Made by a program: the position numbers and the translations under genes
Part shown: positions 13,291-25,672 of the stretch, in pieces
Numbering within the stretch: position 1 is the first letter of the stretch
Layout of the letters: each line of letters begins with the position of its first letter
Notes under the pieces: model-generated
Told to the model about the DNA's origin: nothing
Seen by the model: only the letters and a program-made list of their open reading frames with translations
Database searches by the model: none
Assembly: GCA_008360955.1 (NCBI GenBank)
Contig: LUCM01000704.1
Coordinates: 263,626-327,625 of the forward strand
From: Fasciolopsis buskii
Taxonomy: Eukaryota > Platyhelminthes > Trematoda > Plagiorchiida > Fasciolidae
Direction: 5' to 3'
DNA length: 64,000 nt

Positions 13291-14308
13291 CGCTTCAAAA
13301 TTCTGCCTGATTTCACGTTTTCCAAAGCCCCGCCGCTGAGACAAAGGGAAATGCAATATGAACTGTTTCGATAACCCTCCACCCGTAATTCCCACGCGTG
13401 AGTGTATCCGTAGGAAATGTGTATTGGATGAGGGGTTGCCAAAATTTGAATGGGCTCGCATTTTCCGTGACATCGTTTGTGACTGTTTTTTTTTGTTTTT
13501 CTTTCTATTGCTGACACATGGGGATGACGGTGACGCGATATCACAATTGACACATGCCTTACCTTGCCCATGAAAATCTCTGCTTTATCCTCTAGTCGTC
13601 CTCATATTCACTCGTATGTACATGAAGAAAGCTATGACCTAATATTCGCCTGTCTTTTCTATGATATTGTGCGATACAATGAGCATGAAGAAATCTTTTG
13701 AGTGAGAGTGAATAGTGGAATTTTACTGAGAAGCATTCTGACTTCTGGGTACCCCATCGATTCTTGTTGGTCATTCACATTCTCCTGTGCTTTCCAAAGA
13801 CATACGAGTAGCAAACGTATTTTCATGGGTTAGAACAAACGGAATACGGTGCACTTATTTCTACTGTCAAATATGATCCAAACTGGCAAATTACCGGCAA
13901 ATTTATAGCAGAAGTTTGCACTTCCTATCGTGTGAAAGCACCAAAATATTTTTGCACCGCTCAAACAACCATCGCAAATGGATTTCCCGTAGACCGGAAT
14001 CGTGTCCAACTTTGAGCTCATCACCAGCCATCGTGCGCGGTCAGCAATGAGCCCTGATATTCATAAGGCTTACTTATCCATCCTCCAACGGATAATACAT
14101 GCAATGAAAATAAATCAGGTAAACCGGCTATGCAAATCTTAGTTTGTTACGAACATGCACATCTGAATTATCCGGTAAGATTTTTTGGGTTACGACAAAT
14201 AACGGACGGTTTCTGTAACAGATCACACAGATTCATATTTGTTACTTGTTTAGACAAAACAAACTTTCATCAACCTATGCTAGAAGTCACGTACTGTTTA
14301 TTTCCAAG

Positions 14309-14448
14309 CACTGGAAAAATCGTCTGCAAGCTAGCCACAATTATTCGGATTGGAAGTTATTAACAACGCAAGAAAAATTCGACGAACTATCCGATAAATA
14401 TGGGGTAACATGCCAAAGCAACTCACTGAAATCTTTGGCTCCTTTGAA
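14309..14448 (+). CDS. Candidate internal exon (weak)
   Basis: An open stretch of 46 codons starts after a pyrimidine-rich acceptor ending TTTCCAAG and ends at a strong donor, GTAAGTGATAG. The frame enters at phase 0 and leaves at phase 2. The peptide reads plausibly (for example KLLTTQEKFDELSDKYG), but it matches no family I recognise and no partner exon was found nearby. The donor is good and the acceptor only fair. With about 30 chance GTAAGT sites expected in 128 kb of strand, coincidence is a real alternative. Confidence 0.2.
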
Positions 14449-17400
14449 GTAAGTGATAGTCAAACTAGTCGAAAAGGAAACTTTCCAAAATCAAAAGCCA
14501 AAGCACATTATTGTACTCCGTTAGTGTCCATTGTCAAAGATACTTCATATCGGTATGCATCATTAATTCGGATTGAGAAGCACTGTCTTCTGGAGAATGA
14601 ATACTTTCTACCAGTGACAAATGTCCAATGAGCGCCGGTCGATATCGCCTTGAAATTGATTTAAATTTACCGTGATTTATCGGGACAGCAATGTCTATAC
14701 AAACTTTAAATATACAACCCTAAATATGTTGAATTTTTTGCCAAAAAAGCGCTAGATTTAGCGAGAGTCTCCTTAGGTTGAGTTGACTATATTAGTTTCC
14801 AAGACTTTCCTTCGTTTTTAGTTATCAAAAGTAGAAAGAAAATTTTCTCTCTGCCATTTCAAAGTGTGCAAATTTTGGCATGAAACTGCCATAAAATAAA
14901 TATTGACACTTGATACTTTCATTACTTCTCTTTTCTGGTTGCCCAGAGCTGCCTTGCTCGCACGCGCGCATGAGAGCTTGCCTGCTCGGTTTGGATAGCA
15001 AACTGACTGTGCAGGGAGATGAGTGTGAACTGATTGGATTCCGTTATTCTGATCAGCGCGTGAATTTTATGACCGAAATGCCCAGTTGACCGACCAGTAT
15101 AGGCATATTCTCAACAATGATGAGACGAAGATGCAGACAATTTGAGAGCTACGGAAGCGATTCCGTGAATTGCCTGTGGATATGGTGATATGGAACCTTG
15201 TTAATGGACATGTGTTCGATTGTTTTATTGTTCGTTAAATTAGAATCTGAAGTGAAGACCCAAAGTGATGGCGAAGATTAGCCCAGATATCTTCAGATAT
15301 CCAAACCGGGATTTACGGATCAAGTACCTCTGCAGCTTGACTTAAGTTTAAGAATTTCTTGACGTGATAAATATTTCGGATTTTCGTTATAGAAATTAGT
15401 TCGTGACTAATACGCTTGACACTGTAGTAGTTGGTTGTAAATGATCTGGGTTCATATTCACCCACGGATCAGCCAGTTGTTTATTCGACTGTGTACAGGC
15501 CCATTCACTAACAATGATATACGAAATATCATCACGGCCAAGTAAGCAGCAAAACTTTAAAATTATTGGAGGGAAAGCCAATTAGCAAAAATCATCGTTT
15601 TGCTTTCCAATATTAGAAAGTGATTTCATGTTAAACGTGAATGTGCCAACGAGGTTTTTCTTGATGCTAATTTCACAGAGATCATCACCGTTATCAACGT
15701 GCTATATGTAAGACCTATGTACGTATCTCCAGTTAATTTCACATTCTAGTAACCTGTTAGTGAAAGCACTCAGCAAGCATAAAATATTTTACGATTTCGA
15801 TTTTTTAAGCATCCTTTGGCCAGCGTTTACCAACCTCGGACTGTTTATGGCAGCCGTGAACTGGGCTGGAATAAAGTCTCTTTTTCATTGGAAAACCCAT
15901 AGCCCAAATGGACTAATCACATGCGAGCAGGATGAACTAGTCAGGTGGTCTAATATCCTAGTGTGAACATTTCCAAAAGCTGCAATGTCTTTGGGAGGAT
16001 AAGTGTTTATTTCAATTCTGCCATGGATGTTAAATTCGACTTATGATCACTAAAAACCAACACAATTTGTCTAACTAGGATAGAAGTATGAAGCTGAAAT
16101 CCGGTAGTGGTATTATACTGGGAACCAACTTAAGGTGCTTCACAACTTCCGGTACAATTCTTGTACTGTACTTGTATTTTGGCGGTTTTCAATAGTTTTT
16201 TGCTTACATATCCGAACAACACATTGAAACTCTAGCAACAGTGTCATTTCCCATGCCATTTTCCATGCACTAATTCTGCTGATTTTGATTTTTTTTAGAG
16301 TATCGATTGACATTGTGGATACGAAAGAGGTAACAGCAATATTATTACGGTTGAGCTGTTCACCGAAAATAGATAACCTATTAATTTGGGTTTGCTGAAC
16401 TGATTTTATTTGAAATTATATGACAGTATAATAGGCGAATTAGAAAATATGATTCTGCATGATTTTCCCTGCAAGAAGTAGAAATGTTGTTAGTAATTGG
16501 TGCATATCAAACCAGTCATTAGCTGTGAGGGTAAGATTGCACGAATGCCACGTGATACTTAAAGCTCTCTGTGCTACCTATGCAATGCACTCACCCATAG
16601 CACTATACTGCAACCCTATCGCCCAAATTGTGCATCTGATCGCCGGCTTATTGACTGTCTGGTGGCATTCTCGCCTAACACTTTCACCTTTACAGCTATG
16701 GTATCTAAGTAGGGTCGCGTTGAGTGTGAATGATATCAGTACAGCAAACATGTATACTTCGACCATCGGAACCGATGGACGTTGATGTAAGCATCAGACT
16801 ATTTTGTTACCACGATTGTGGTTATTTATCTTCACGCTTCAAAAGGAACAGCGAACATCATTCGCAGAACTAAAAGCCTATCCAAAAACACCCAACACAC
16901 CCACCTAGCTCGGGCCAAGACAGAAGCAGTAACTTCAGTTACTGAGCATTTCTTCCAACCTGAGCCCAGGTAAAAACACGGTGAACGTTACTTTTATTGA
17001 TTCCAATATAGGTTGGTATGAACATTTATGGGCTGTATTGGAAGCATTCTAGATTTGCTCCCAAGACCCTGTCTAAGTGGCTGAGACATACATACACTCC
17101 GTTTGTCCGGCCCTGTCCACTGGAATATCTTTTGTTAATTAGTACCCCAATTACTATGCCAATGCTTTGATGATGCTTCTATATATAATCTCCGGATAAA
17201 TTTATTTCACAACGGATAAAAAACCATCTAATTTGCATCAATTAGATTTACACATAGCCATAAATGTTATATTTATTGTTAGTTTGAATGCGGATGACTG
17301 TTGAGTTTTATAAACTGTCTGTCATTGCTTCCGGGTACAAAACACGATTATCTGTAGAAAATGATGCGCCAAATTGATATTTCAGTTATATTCATTGAAA

Positions 17401-20400
17401 TTACTCTTTTACTGTCTACTTTTATCCTTCACAATAATTGTGCATGGTTCACTAAACAGTTGATATCCAATAAATGTTCTGATTGGGATAACGGCGTCAT
17501 AATTTTTGAGTGCATTGGGCAGTATTCTCACGAACATCCCAAACCAGTTGGATCGCATCTGGTGGTAACCGATCCTGTTAGTGGACATGCAAATTTTCAT
17601 TGTAGTTGGTGAAGGATTCTTCACCAAACGCGAATTGCGCGGATGTTTCGAACTTTTTAGAACCTGTTCTGAACCAGCGGATAAAGTCTACAGCGGACCG
17701 TGCATGTCAGGTTGTTCGTGTTTGATTCTGGTTCTCAGTCACTATACTAATATCAAACAATAGTTTTCCAGTTCGAGCTACGCAGCGCTCCCTGTACACC
17801 TTGTTGGCTAGCGGATGTAGGTATTTTGCTAAATCTCTACAAAAGTTCCCCTAAACCCTATTTTTTCGCGCCAGTGTGCAGAATGTTCCAAGTCCTGAGA
17901 GTTTACAGGCAAATTCGGTTGCGTTTCACCTTATGCTTAAAAATAAGCCATATATTTACACACACTGGAGTGAACTATGGCAACATCTACTTCAGAAGGA
18001 TGGCGAAGTGGCAGAAAAGTGGCTCGTAACTCAAATGTCAACAAGTGCCATATAAGGAGTGAAACAGTTTTATCATCCATTATCCGAAATGGAAGATCAA
18101 ACCTTGTTACTGTAGTCCCGATTTATTGCTGTGCAGATCTTGAATTGCTTTGTAATAAAGTTTTGAACTAATTCCTACAACTTTGATTTCAGTCAGTAGA
18201 TAATTCAGTGGAGTCCACTTTTCTATGTTCTGGATCGCTGTGGGGTCTGGTGAATAAAATGTAGATTACTACGTAAACCGAGGCTTTGCAATCAATAAAA
18301 GTGTAAGGTGGTTCCTGCTGACCACTATATTGGTCTCGCTGTGTAAGTGTTGATCCTGATTGATATGCTTACTGCAGTTCGGCTCGCATTGGTTTCTCTG
18401 TTTTTGTACCTCATAGATCGGTCAACTGATCCCGTGTTTAGCTCACTTTTCTCCACCTCGGGTCTGGGAACATCAGATGCAAGCTGCTGATTTTTGCTAA
18501 CAAGATTAAAACAAAGTTACACTATTGTTACACTCCCCTCGTACACAAAGATCGCCTGAACAACTATATCGCATAATCACTGATGCCACCATCTAACAAT
18601 GTGGAACAATACTTTATCTACTGTGCTATTGTGAGTTGTGTTTCCTTTACAATGGCTGGGTGAATAACGACGACATTCTATATCGACTGACCGTAAACAC
18701 GAATCCGTGAAACCATTCTGTGGTTCAAGTGCATCTTCTGTGTTTGGACCACCGACGGGGTGTTTGGGATTTTTTTGTGGAGTGCAACACAAATATTATC
18801 GGTGCCTGATAAATTGTCTATTTTTTCTATTCGGAACCACCATTGCTTTTAATTGTGTTTATACCAAAAATGTCTAGCATCTTTGTTCGTAGTACGTTGT
18901 TCACATATGACGACGACGCCAGTATGGTTGCTTTTGCAGACCACTAGGCAGGAATTCAGTTGCTGTTCGTCTGGCCTGAATAATTGATGTTTCGAGTTCC
19001 CTCGACTCTTGACTAACCACCCTGCCCCCAGCTTTGTCTGCCGAAAGACACAAACTGAGCGTATATGGTCTGTGTTCTCTCCTGTTCTGTTTTATTGTGG
19101 AAATCTACGGAAATAAAAATGGATGAGAATGCGATAAACGGTAAACTGGTAGGTACATCGATGCTTTCTTTTTCTATTGTTACTGTTGTTCTGTGCGCGT
19201 GTTAATGCATCTACACCTGCCAAACTCGGCCCCCACATGGTCGCCATACATAGAATCGATGCACAATGACAGATAGGCAGTGTGTTTTGACTGTACGAAC
19301 TTACTTTCCAAGGCCAAAGGCGAGTTGTGGATAAGAGTTGCAAAACTAAACCGACGAGCGTTGCGAAATGGGGATCGAATTTGAACAGTCCTATTTCTAG
19401 TTTTTACGGCCTAGAGGACAAGGGGATGTTCGAATTAGGTCGCCCTTCGAATTTTACGGTACCTACAAAATAGGTGGGCCTCTTGCTAGGGATACGAGGG
19501 GCTTTTCCGTTTTGTTTAGCAGAAATGGCGCGCATTCGCTTGTATCGGTTGTGGATTGTCTGCAATACGTCCAATCATCACTGGGTGTATTTTCACGTCG
19601 GTCAACTGCCGTCGCTTTATTCACTGGCAGATTCTACTAAAGATAAAGGGAGTTCAGTCTGAATCATGTAATCATACGTGTATATGCATATATACATTGC
19701 ATTTTATTTCCTTACATTATATATAAAGTCAAAAATGAGTTGTCGTGTTGGTCAATTTGTTATATTACTTTGCGCCAATTGGAGAAATTTCGTAAAAGGA
19801 GAACTTACCCCGCGATGATAACTGAATTTCCACACTAGCAAGAAATTTTGGAATTTATCGACCTTGACAATTTTCTGAGGGCTGCTTCATTGCTTCTGCC
19901 ATGCATTCACATTTCTTGGACGGGTGTGCAGCGATTCTGATGTCTGAACACTCCTCGAGACGACATCAAATCTCAGCTGGTGAAATGGACCAGGTAGAAA
20001 GCATGGGTGACGTCCATTTGAGGACTAAAGGTTCATAACAGTCAACGAGATTCCCTACCGAGGACCGTTGTTAAAATCTGCTAACCCATTATCCCAAGTT
20101 TCTCACGATTCACAAGATTCCCACGAAAAACCTGAAGATATTTTTTTGTTTTTCAACACCAAAGTTTTACGAAAGAAATATTGCATGTCATGATGAACAG
20201 TCATCGAGATGATGCTATGATGAGCAGTGAACTATGTAACCTGTTGGTAGGTGACAAACAGTTAAAACCGGTTAAAACAAGCACAATCATTTGCAGCCAT
20301 AGTCGGTACTTAGTGCGTAGTACTTTATGCGAAACGCAGCATCAGAACAGAATCCGGAAGAAACACTCCTATCGGAATGGCTCGTTGAGTGGTACTTTAC

Positions 20401-22109
20401 ACTGAGAACACTAACTTTCATTGATAAACCGTTCATAAACCGAGTATAGATGTCCGTTCTAGGTTTAGAATGTAGAGGTCATTGGAAGATCGATGCTTAT
20501 GCAAGGTACATCCAAAAATTAGAAAACTGACCAGATGCCTTGTTTTAAGGAATAGCCTTCTCTTCCAGAATAAAATAGTGTGAAAATCGTTGTTCTGATT
20601 CCTAAGTAAACACGGGTGTGCTTCTTGTCAAATCAGAGCAGGATTGCACCAGCAAAGGTACAATTGAGCAAGATAACACCGGTTGAGCTTACCTAATGTG
20701 TGGCATTAATTACGAATTAGGATTTGGTACTCCAACGTCATTTCGCTACTCCGTTGTTGTCCACAGTGACAATGAAATGAACAAGCAACGGTGTTCAAAG
20801 TCATAATAGGAGATACACATTTCAACTACCAGAGTACAGAATATATAGAAATGTCGTCCACTAACGATGCCGAATCATTTGCAGAATGAGTCACCAGGGC
20901 ATTCGGAAGGTGTGCCAATTCCTTTTTTTAGCCAGAAGCATCAGCAATATTTTACAGTCGAGACATTGCTTCCTTGCCTAAACGTTTACTATGCTTGTAA
21001 CACATAACAGGCAAGTGATCTCCGTTTTCTGGGGCCTTTCATTTGTCAATCATTTACTATTATCAGACAAATAATTCTGATAGATGCATATATTTTACTT
21101 TACGTAAACTTAATAGTATTGATGTTCGGTCAGTTCAGAAACGAATTATGGGAGACTGTTGTATTTTGCCCCGTACTACCATCAGGATACACGATGGCAG
21201 AAAAACAAGGCAGGAAGGGAAGCAACGGTCTACGTGATTTACAGTTACACTACGGGAGCGATAATCGGTAGCGAGACTCATAATACGTATCAAACTTCCT
21301 GTTTTGTCTGAGATGAACGCGGAATGAACTAAAATCATAATGAGAAATTCTATCCCTCCCAGACATACGCGGATACGGATTACCAAAACGTACTTGATTG
21401 ACTTTGACATTAAATACGCAGCTGAAAACAATGAGATGCCCAAAAACACTGAGAAACATTCGGGGCTTACTTAAAAATCATGTGTTTATGGACAAAATAG
21501 AAGGAACCTTGAATAGTAGAGTGCATTCGGCTCGTTCAAGCCGGAAGCGTGTTTGAACTTTGCAGTCGCCTGTCGCCTAGGTTCTCATTGAATAGCAGTC
21601 TGTTAGGCTGTAGTGAAGCTTCCCCGGACTGCACATGGACGCACTCCTTCAAATAGCTCCAAAACTAATCTTGTGCATGAACTTCGCGCTCTGGAAAATC
21701 ATTTGGAATATTTTGAAGTGATCGGAGAACAGAGCACAATATGATTGTTTCCGGACCATGCGTGAAAGATGGCTTGGCAACAAAACCACCTGGTTTCACA
21801 ATGACCTACAAATAAAACGTCGGAGCTTTTCTTAGAGTACTCTTAAGATCAGTGTTCTTCTTGCGTGCCATTGTTGTGTTGCCACCCGGCCGGCTACCAC
21901 TACCTATTTTGATTGTGTATTCCCGTAAACGATTCCAAGGTTTAGGGTCAACGGTCCTGGTTCACCATACCACGTGTTGGGACTCCAGCTGCCAAAGATC
22001 ACATTTCATCCACTAGATCTATGAACCTAGAATGGTATAAAAAGCCTACCGTAGGAACCTTACTGAGCTGCTCTGTGAACTCATCCCCATGGTTTCCGAA
22101 TATTACTGT
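14449..22109. other. Region with no recognised gene
   Basis: Both strands were read and no transposon domain, tRNA-like head, tandem array or convincing exon was seen. The open frames are short and do not resemble known protein families. Probably intergenic or intronic. Confidence 0.5.
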
Positions 22110-22236
22110 CACGGATGTTGATCGCAATCGTAGTCATTCGTCCCGGTTTCTCGTCCCATTTCGCTCGCTATGGATAAACACTGCTGATTTCTAACAGAGT
22201 TGAAACAACTGTATATGGCTTTCACACTTTGTATTG
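22110..22236 (+). mobile_element. Fragment of the FB/tRNA-hammerhead family
   Basis: This segment aligns to the right half of FB copy 1, from the anticodon region through the hammerhead tail. It carries CGCAATCG, then a decayed B box at about 22142-22157, then the tail with ACTGCTGAT, TTCTAACAGAG, GTTGAAACAACTGTAT. The hammerhead box retains CTGAT but has lost the following GA, while GAAAC and the stem III palindrome are recognisable. Only the 3' half is present, with no inverted partner arm, so this looks like an ordinary single-unit SINE remnant. It supports G at the position that is C in most arms of copies 1 and 2. Confidence 0.6.
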
Positions 22237-22247
22237 GCTCTTTGAGC

Positions 22248-22410
22248 GGCGATGGTCAAGTGGATAAGGCTCTGGGGTTTGAGCTCGAAGGTCACGGATT
22301 GGAACCCTGTCACCGCCAATCAGCATCCCCATTTGCAGTCCTCTGTTGTCGAAGGCCTTTTTCCTGAACTTGATGCACTTGTTGCTTTCTACTAATAAAA
22401 GAAGTAAATT
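22248..22410 (+). mobile_element. tRNA-headed SINE
   Basis: The first 70 nt (22248-22317) form a tRNA-like head. The 5' GGCGATG pairs with the 3' CACCGCC across most of the acceptor stem. The A-box region is GGTCAAGTGGATAAGGC and the B box is GGATTGGAACCC. A unique body follows and ends near an AATAAA at 22394-22399. The isotype is not clear, because the anticodon stem is imperfect. The head and body differ from the FB family, so this is a separate SINE that sits directly downstream of the FB fragment. Confidence 0.6.
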
Positions 22411-25400
22411 CCATAGTATAGGATCAAAAGTAAGTTTGTGTAACTTTCCTTTACTATAAATTAGAAGCGCATTTGTCTGTTCCTATAGTGCGGACCACTT
22501 TTTGACGTTAAAAACAGTACTAACAAGAAAATGCTTTTATTCCTACTCTCAGTTCAGATCACACAAAACCAAAATTCCTATGGTCAAAATGACAAGCAAA
22601 GAAGAGCTACCCACGACTTTTCCGTCGACCGAAACTCTTCACGATAGATTAAATTCTAGTCTGCCTGAGACCATCAGAACAAGGACTAGGACGCCTTCAA
22701 ACAACTCAGTGTATCATCGCGGAACGGCATAACAGATAATCACAATCTGTCATTAGTTCATATTTATCTGTCCAGTCGTTTCTGGCATGAGTCTAAGCCC
22801 AGTCAGTTATCGCTCGACGGTTTTATTAGACCGACTCACTGGAAGTTCCAACATTGCGGTGCTGGACATCAATGCGCTGAAAATCCGTCGGTCATCAGGT
22901 TGGATTCTGGATATGAATACCCTCGTACTTCATAGTTGGTGAACCAACTAATCCACCCCAAATAAGCATACTAGAAATATCTGAACTTGAAAACGAACGG
23001 CTGTCTCACCTCACCTGACTCCTGTTTTATGTAGCACTGATCACTGAACGAGAATGGACTAGGAAACCTCGCGACAATGTTCCTTAGGTGAATACCAACT
23101 CTCTCCGGAGCCGCTTATTTTGGGGGTGACTTACCATCTTTATTCACCAGACAATTTCATTTTCACAGTTTGATCATGTCTACCGTTATTCTTTCGAATT
23201 ATGCCTTGTGAGTGAGAAACACTCTTAGGTTCGGTTATCTAAGTTTCTAATTGAGAACATTGTTTCTAGTTACCGTTACATCTACAAATGCATTAGGTGC
23301 TGAGTACTTTCTGTGAGTAGAGATACTTGAATTCAAGCTCCCACAGGACTTATTTTCTGAGACTTCTGATTCGCTTCTGTAGCACTCCCGAACTTATGTA
23401 TTTTTCGCAACCATTCAAGGTTTTCCGGTAAAAGCAGGCCGGCAGAGTACTTTACGAGGCCGTACGGTATGAATACTCATCAAAGCCGTGTCTCATTCGC
23501 ATTTGTAACAGACGAATTCCGACGGGATTGTTCAAATGCGAATCTTCTTTGTCAGCTGTGTCTCGTTCAAGTTGGTTCAATCAGCATTTCTGGTATGGGA
23601 CTGTATTTCATTTTTGAATATGTATTGGCCTAAATCCAATTTAATTTAATAAAACTATACAAAAAGTAACAGAAGTTCTTCAACAGAGGAGAATGCCGGA
23701 ACTCGTCGTCTAACGCGGAGTAATTCATCTTGATTAAACAGATAGGATTCAACAAGAACCGGGCCCTTAGCACGTGTTAACAGTCAGAGCAGCTGGTCTA
23801 TGATAAGCTGACTCTTCGTGCATGTTGCATTGCTTACAGTAAATCAGCGACATAGAAGAACAAACAGGAACAAAGAAAAAAACAGTGGACGCTGAACGCG
23901 TTGTCTCATTCCCCAACTCCCCGGGGAAATCAAGGGTGTTATGATAGCAGACGAATGTTGACAAGAAACCCGGTTGGAAAAGCGGGATGCTGCCCAGTTG
24001 AAGACCTCGGTGCTTTGAAAACCATACCTGACATGGGCAATTTATTTCTAATTCTTATTTTTCTCGCACTGTTTCGCATTGTTGGAAAAAGATGGATAAA
24101 GCAGCATTGTTGGGCTTTCTTCTGACCTTATGTTAATATAGAATAAAGAATTCAAACAAAAATTGCTTTGTTGGTGACATTCCAAAGTGTTGGTTAGCCT
24201 GATGGGTACAGTTGTTGATATACAACAGATCTTATTTCCTCCGTTATTGATCCAACTGTGCATGTCACATAGAACTACAAAATTCGGATATTAGCGTGTC
24301 TGACGAATAGTGGAAAAGCCGGTTAGAGCTAACATTTGTTTGTTATCGCGACCAAAATCGACAATACCGTACGACTGCATGGACGAAATATATTTTCCAA
24401 TTTTCTTCGAACGCGCTGAGACAACACAAAAATGGGAATCAGTGTTTTTGAAAACTTGTGTTGGTCTTAGCTCAGATTGTTGGTCTTCACTATGCTCCGA
24501 CAGATGACGCTGGCTCATAGAACGCGATCTAAAAGACAAACTCAGTAACCGAATGCCTCACATGAAAAGAAGTGAGAATTTAAAGCAGTAGTTGTAATTT
24601 GTGTCATTCGGAGAAATGGATGTTGTAAAATTGCGCAATATCTGATTACATCAGTTACCTTTTCTGCTTGTGCATTTTGAAGGCTTATCCGGGAATTATC
24701 GATAGTACAAACAAATGGGTAGAATGGATTAGAAATTTTCGATCAATTTAGATTACGAGCACAACGGAGTGTCACCGACATTTCCAAGGTCACCACTGGG
24801 AACAAGTAACATCGCCGCTGCTAGTTTTGATGACCAGAAACGTGTCAAGGGCGAAGGACGAAGGGATGATCCCTAATGAAGACTACTTATCTTAAACCCA
24901 CAGTCAAATGGCAGGTGCTTAGTGATGAGTCTTCAACAGTACGGATGGTTGAAGAAAAGCTCAGTTTGCGACGAGAATCCGTGGGGTTTACAACGACGCA
25001 CAACCTGAGAATCACGAAAGACAAACATTAAGATGGGAAGCACAACTGAACTGAACAATCCGAAGAAGGGCCGGGTTTTTCGATCATCGGAAAACTCTCA
25101 TAGTACAATAAATTCCACATGTACTTCTAGAGATTTGAGCTGTCCAGTGCTTCCTGTTCGATCTCTTTTGGGTTTAAGCACTGGTTTCAACAGTTATCTG
25201 CACAATTACCAGTTTACTACATGAATGCTGCGGTCATTCCCTTTGCGCTAAAGAGGTCGTTTTGCGGTCAATGATCTACCAATTGCCACAAAATAGTATG
25301 TTAGTTATTTTTCTAAAAATTTTCGCATTCTGACACACTTAGGGCCCAAGTGGTGAGCAAATAACTCAACCCATTTGGGTGATAGACAATGCACCCAATC

Positions 25401-25636
25401 CAAATCCACGGAACACGATTTTAAGTAGATGCAAGAGTTGCGATGGTGCATAACCCGAAAGAGTACCCTCTGATAACACAAAATACAATATGATATCCAT
25501 GGTGCAAGTCACGGGACTTGTTCATACTGATCGATCTGAATGCAGCACAAAGCTTGGGGTTCACCAAAACGAACCAGCTTACGAGGAAAAGCTAATCCTT
25601 TGAACAGTATCTGGTGCCGAAGTGAACATTTCTTAC
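22411..25636. other. Region with no recognised gene
   Basis: No transposon domain or RNA gene was recognised. The frame at 22502-22732 on the plus strand is rich in Ser, Thr and Arg and matches nothing known. A GTAAGT-type donor on the minus strand near 23125 has no open exon behind it. Confidence 0.5.
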
Positions 25637-25672
25637 CTGATTTTGCTCGTGAGCTTCGGAGGCTTGGTGGTA
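25637..25672 (-). CDS. Candidate 36-nt micro-exon (minus strand)
   Basis: On the minus strand a 36-nt segment sits between an acceptor ending AAACAAATTTCAG and a donor reading CAG|GTAAGAAATG, both close to consensus. The length is a multiple of three, and at least two phases are open (phase 0 gives YHQASEAHEQNQ). Trematodes are known for genes built from symmetrical micro-exons, which makes the pattern worth recording. No neighbouring exon could be linked to it, and the host gene and function are unknown. Confidence 0.25.

Larger units (their letters stand above)
8401..14308. other. Region with no recognised gene
   Basis: No domain or transposon protein was recognised. Simple repeats are present: a (TC)n run at about 9470-9490, and an imperfect TTCA/TCAT tetranucleotide tract at about 13223-13290. 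A B-box-like GTTCAAATCC near 10038 lacks an A box and was not called. The open frames here are short and unremarkable. Confidence 0.55.
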
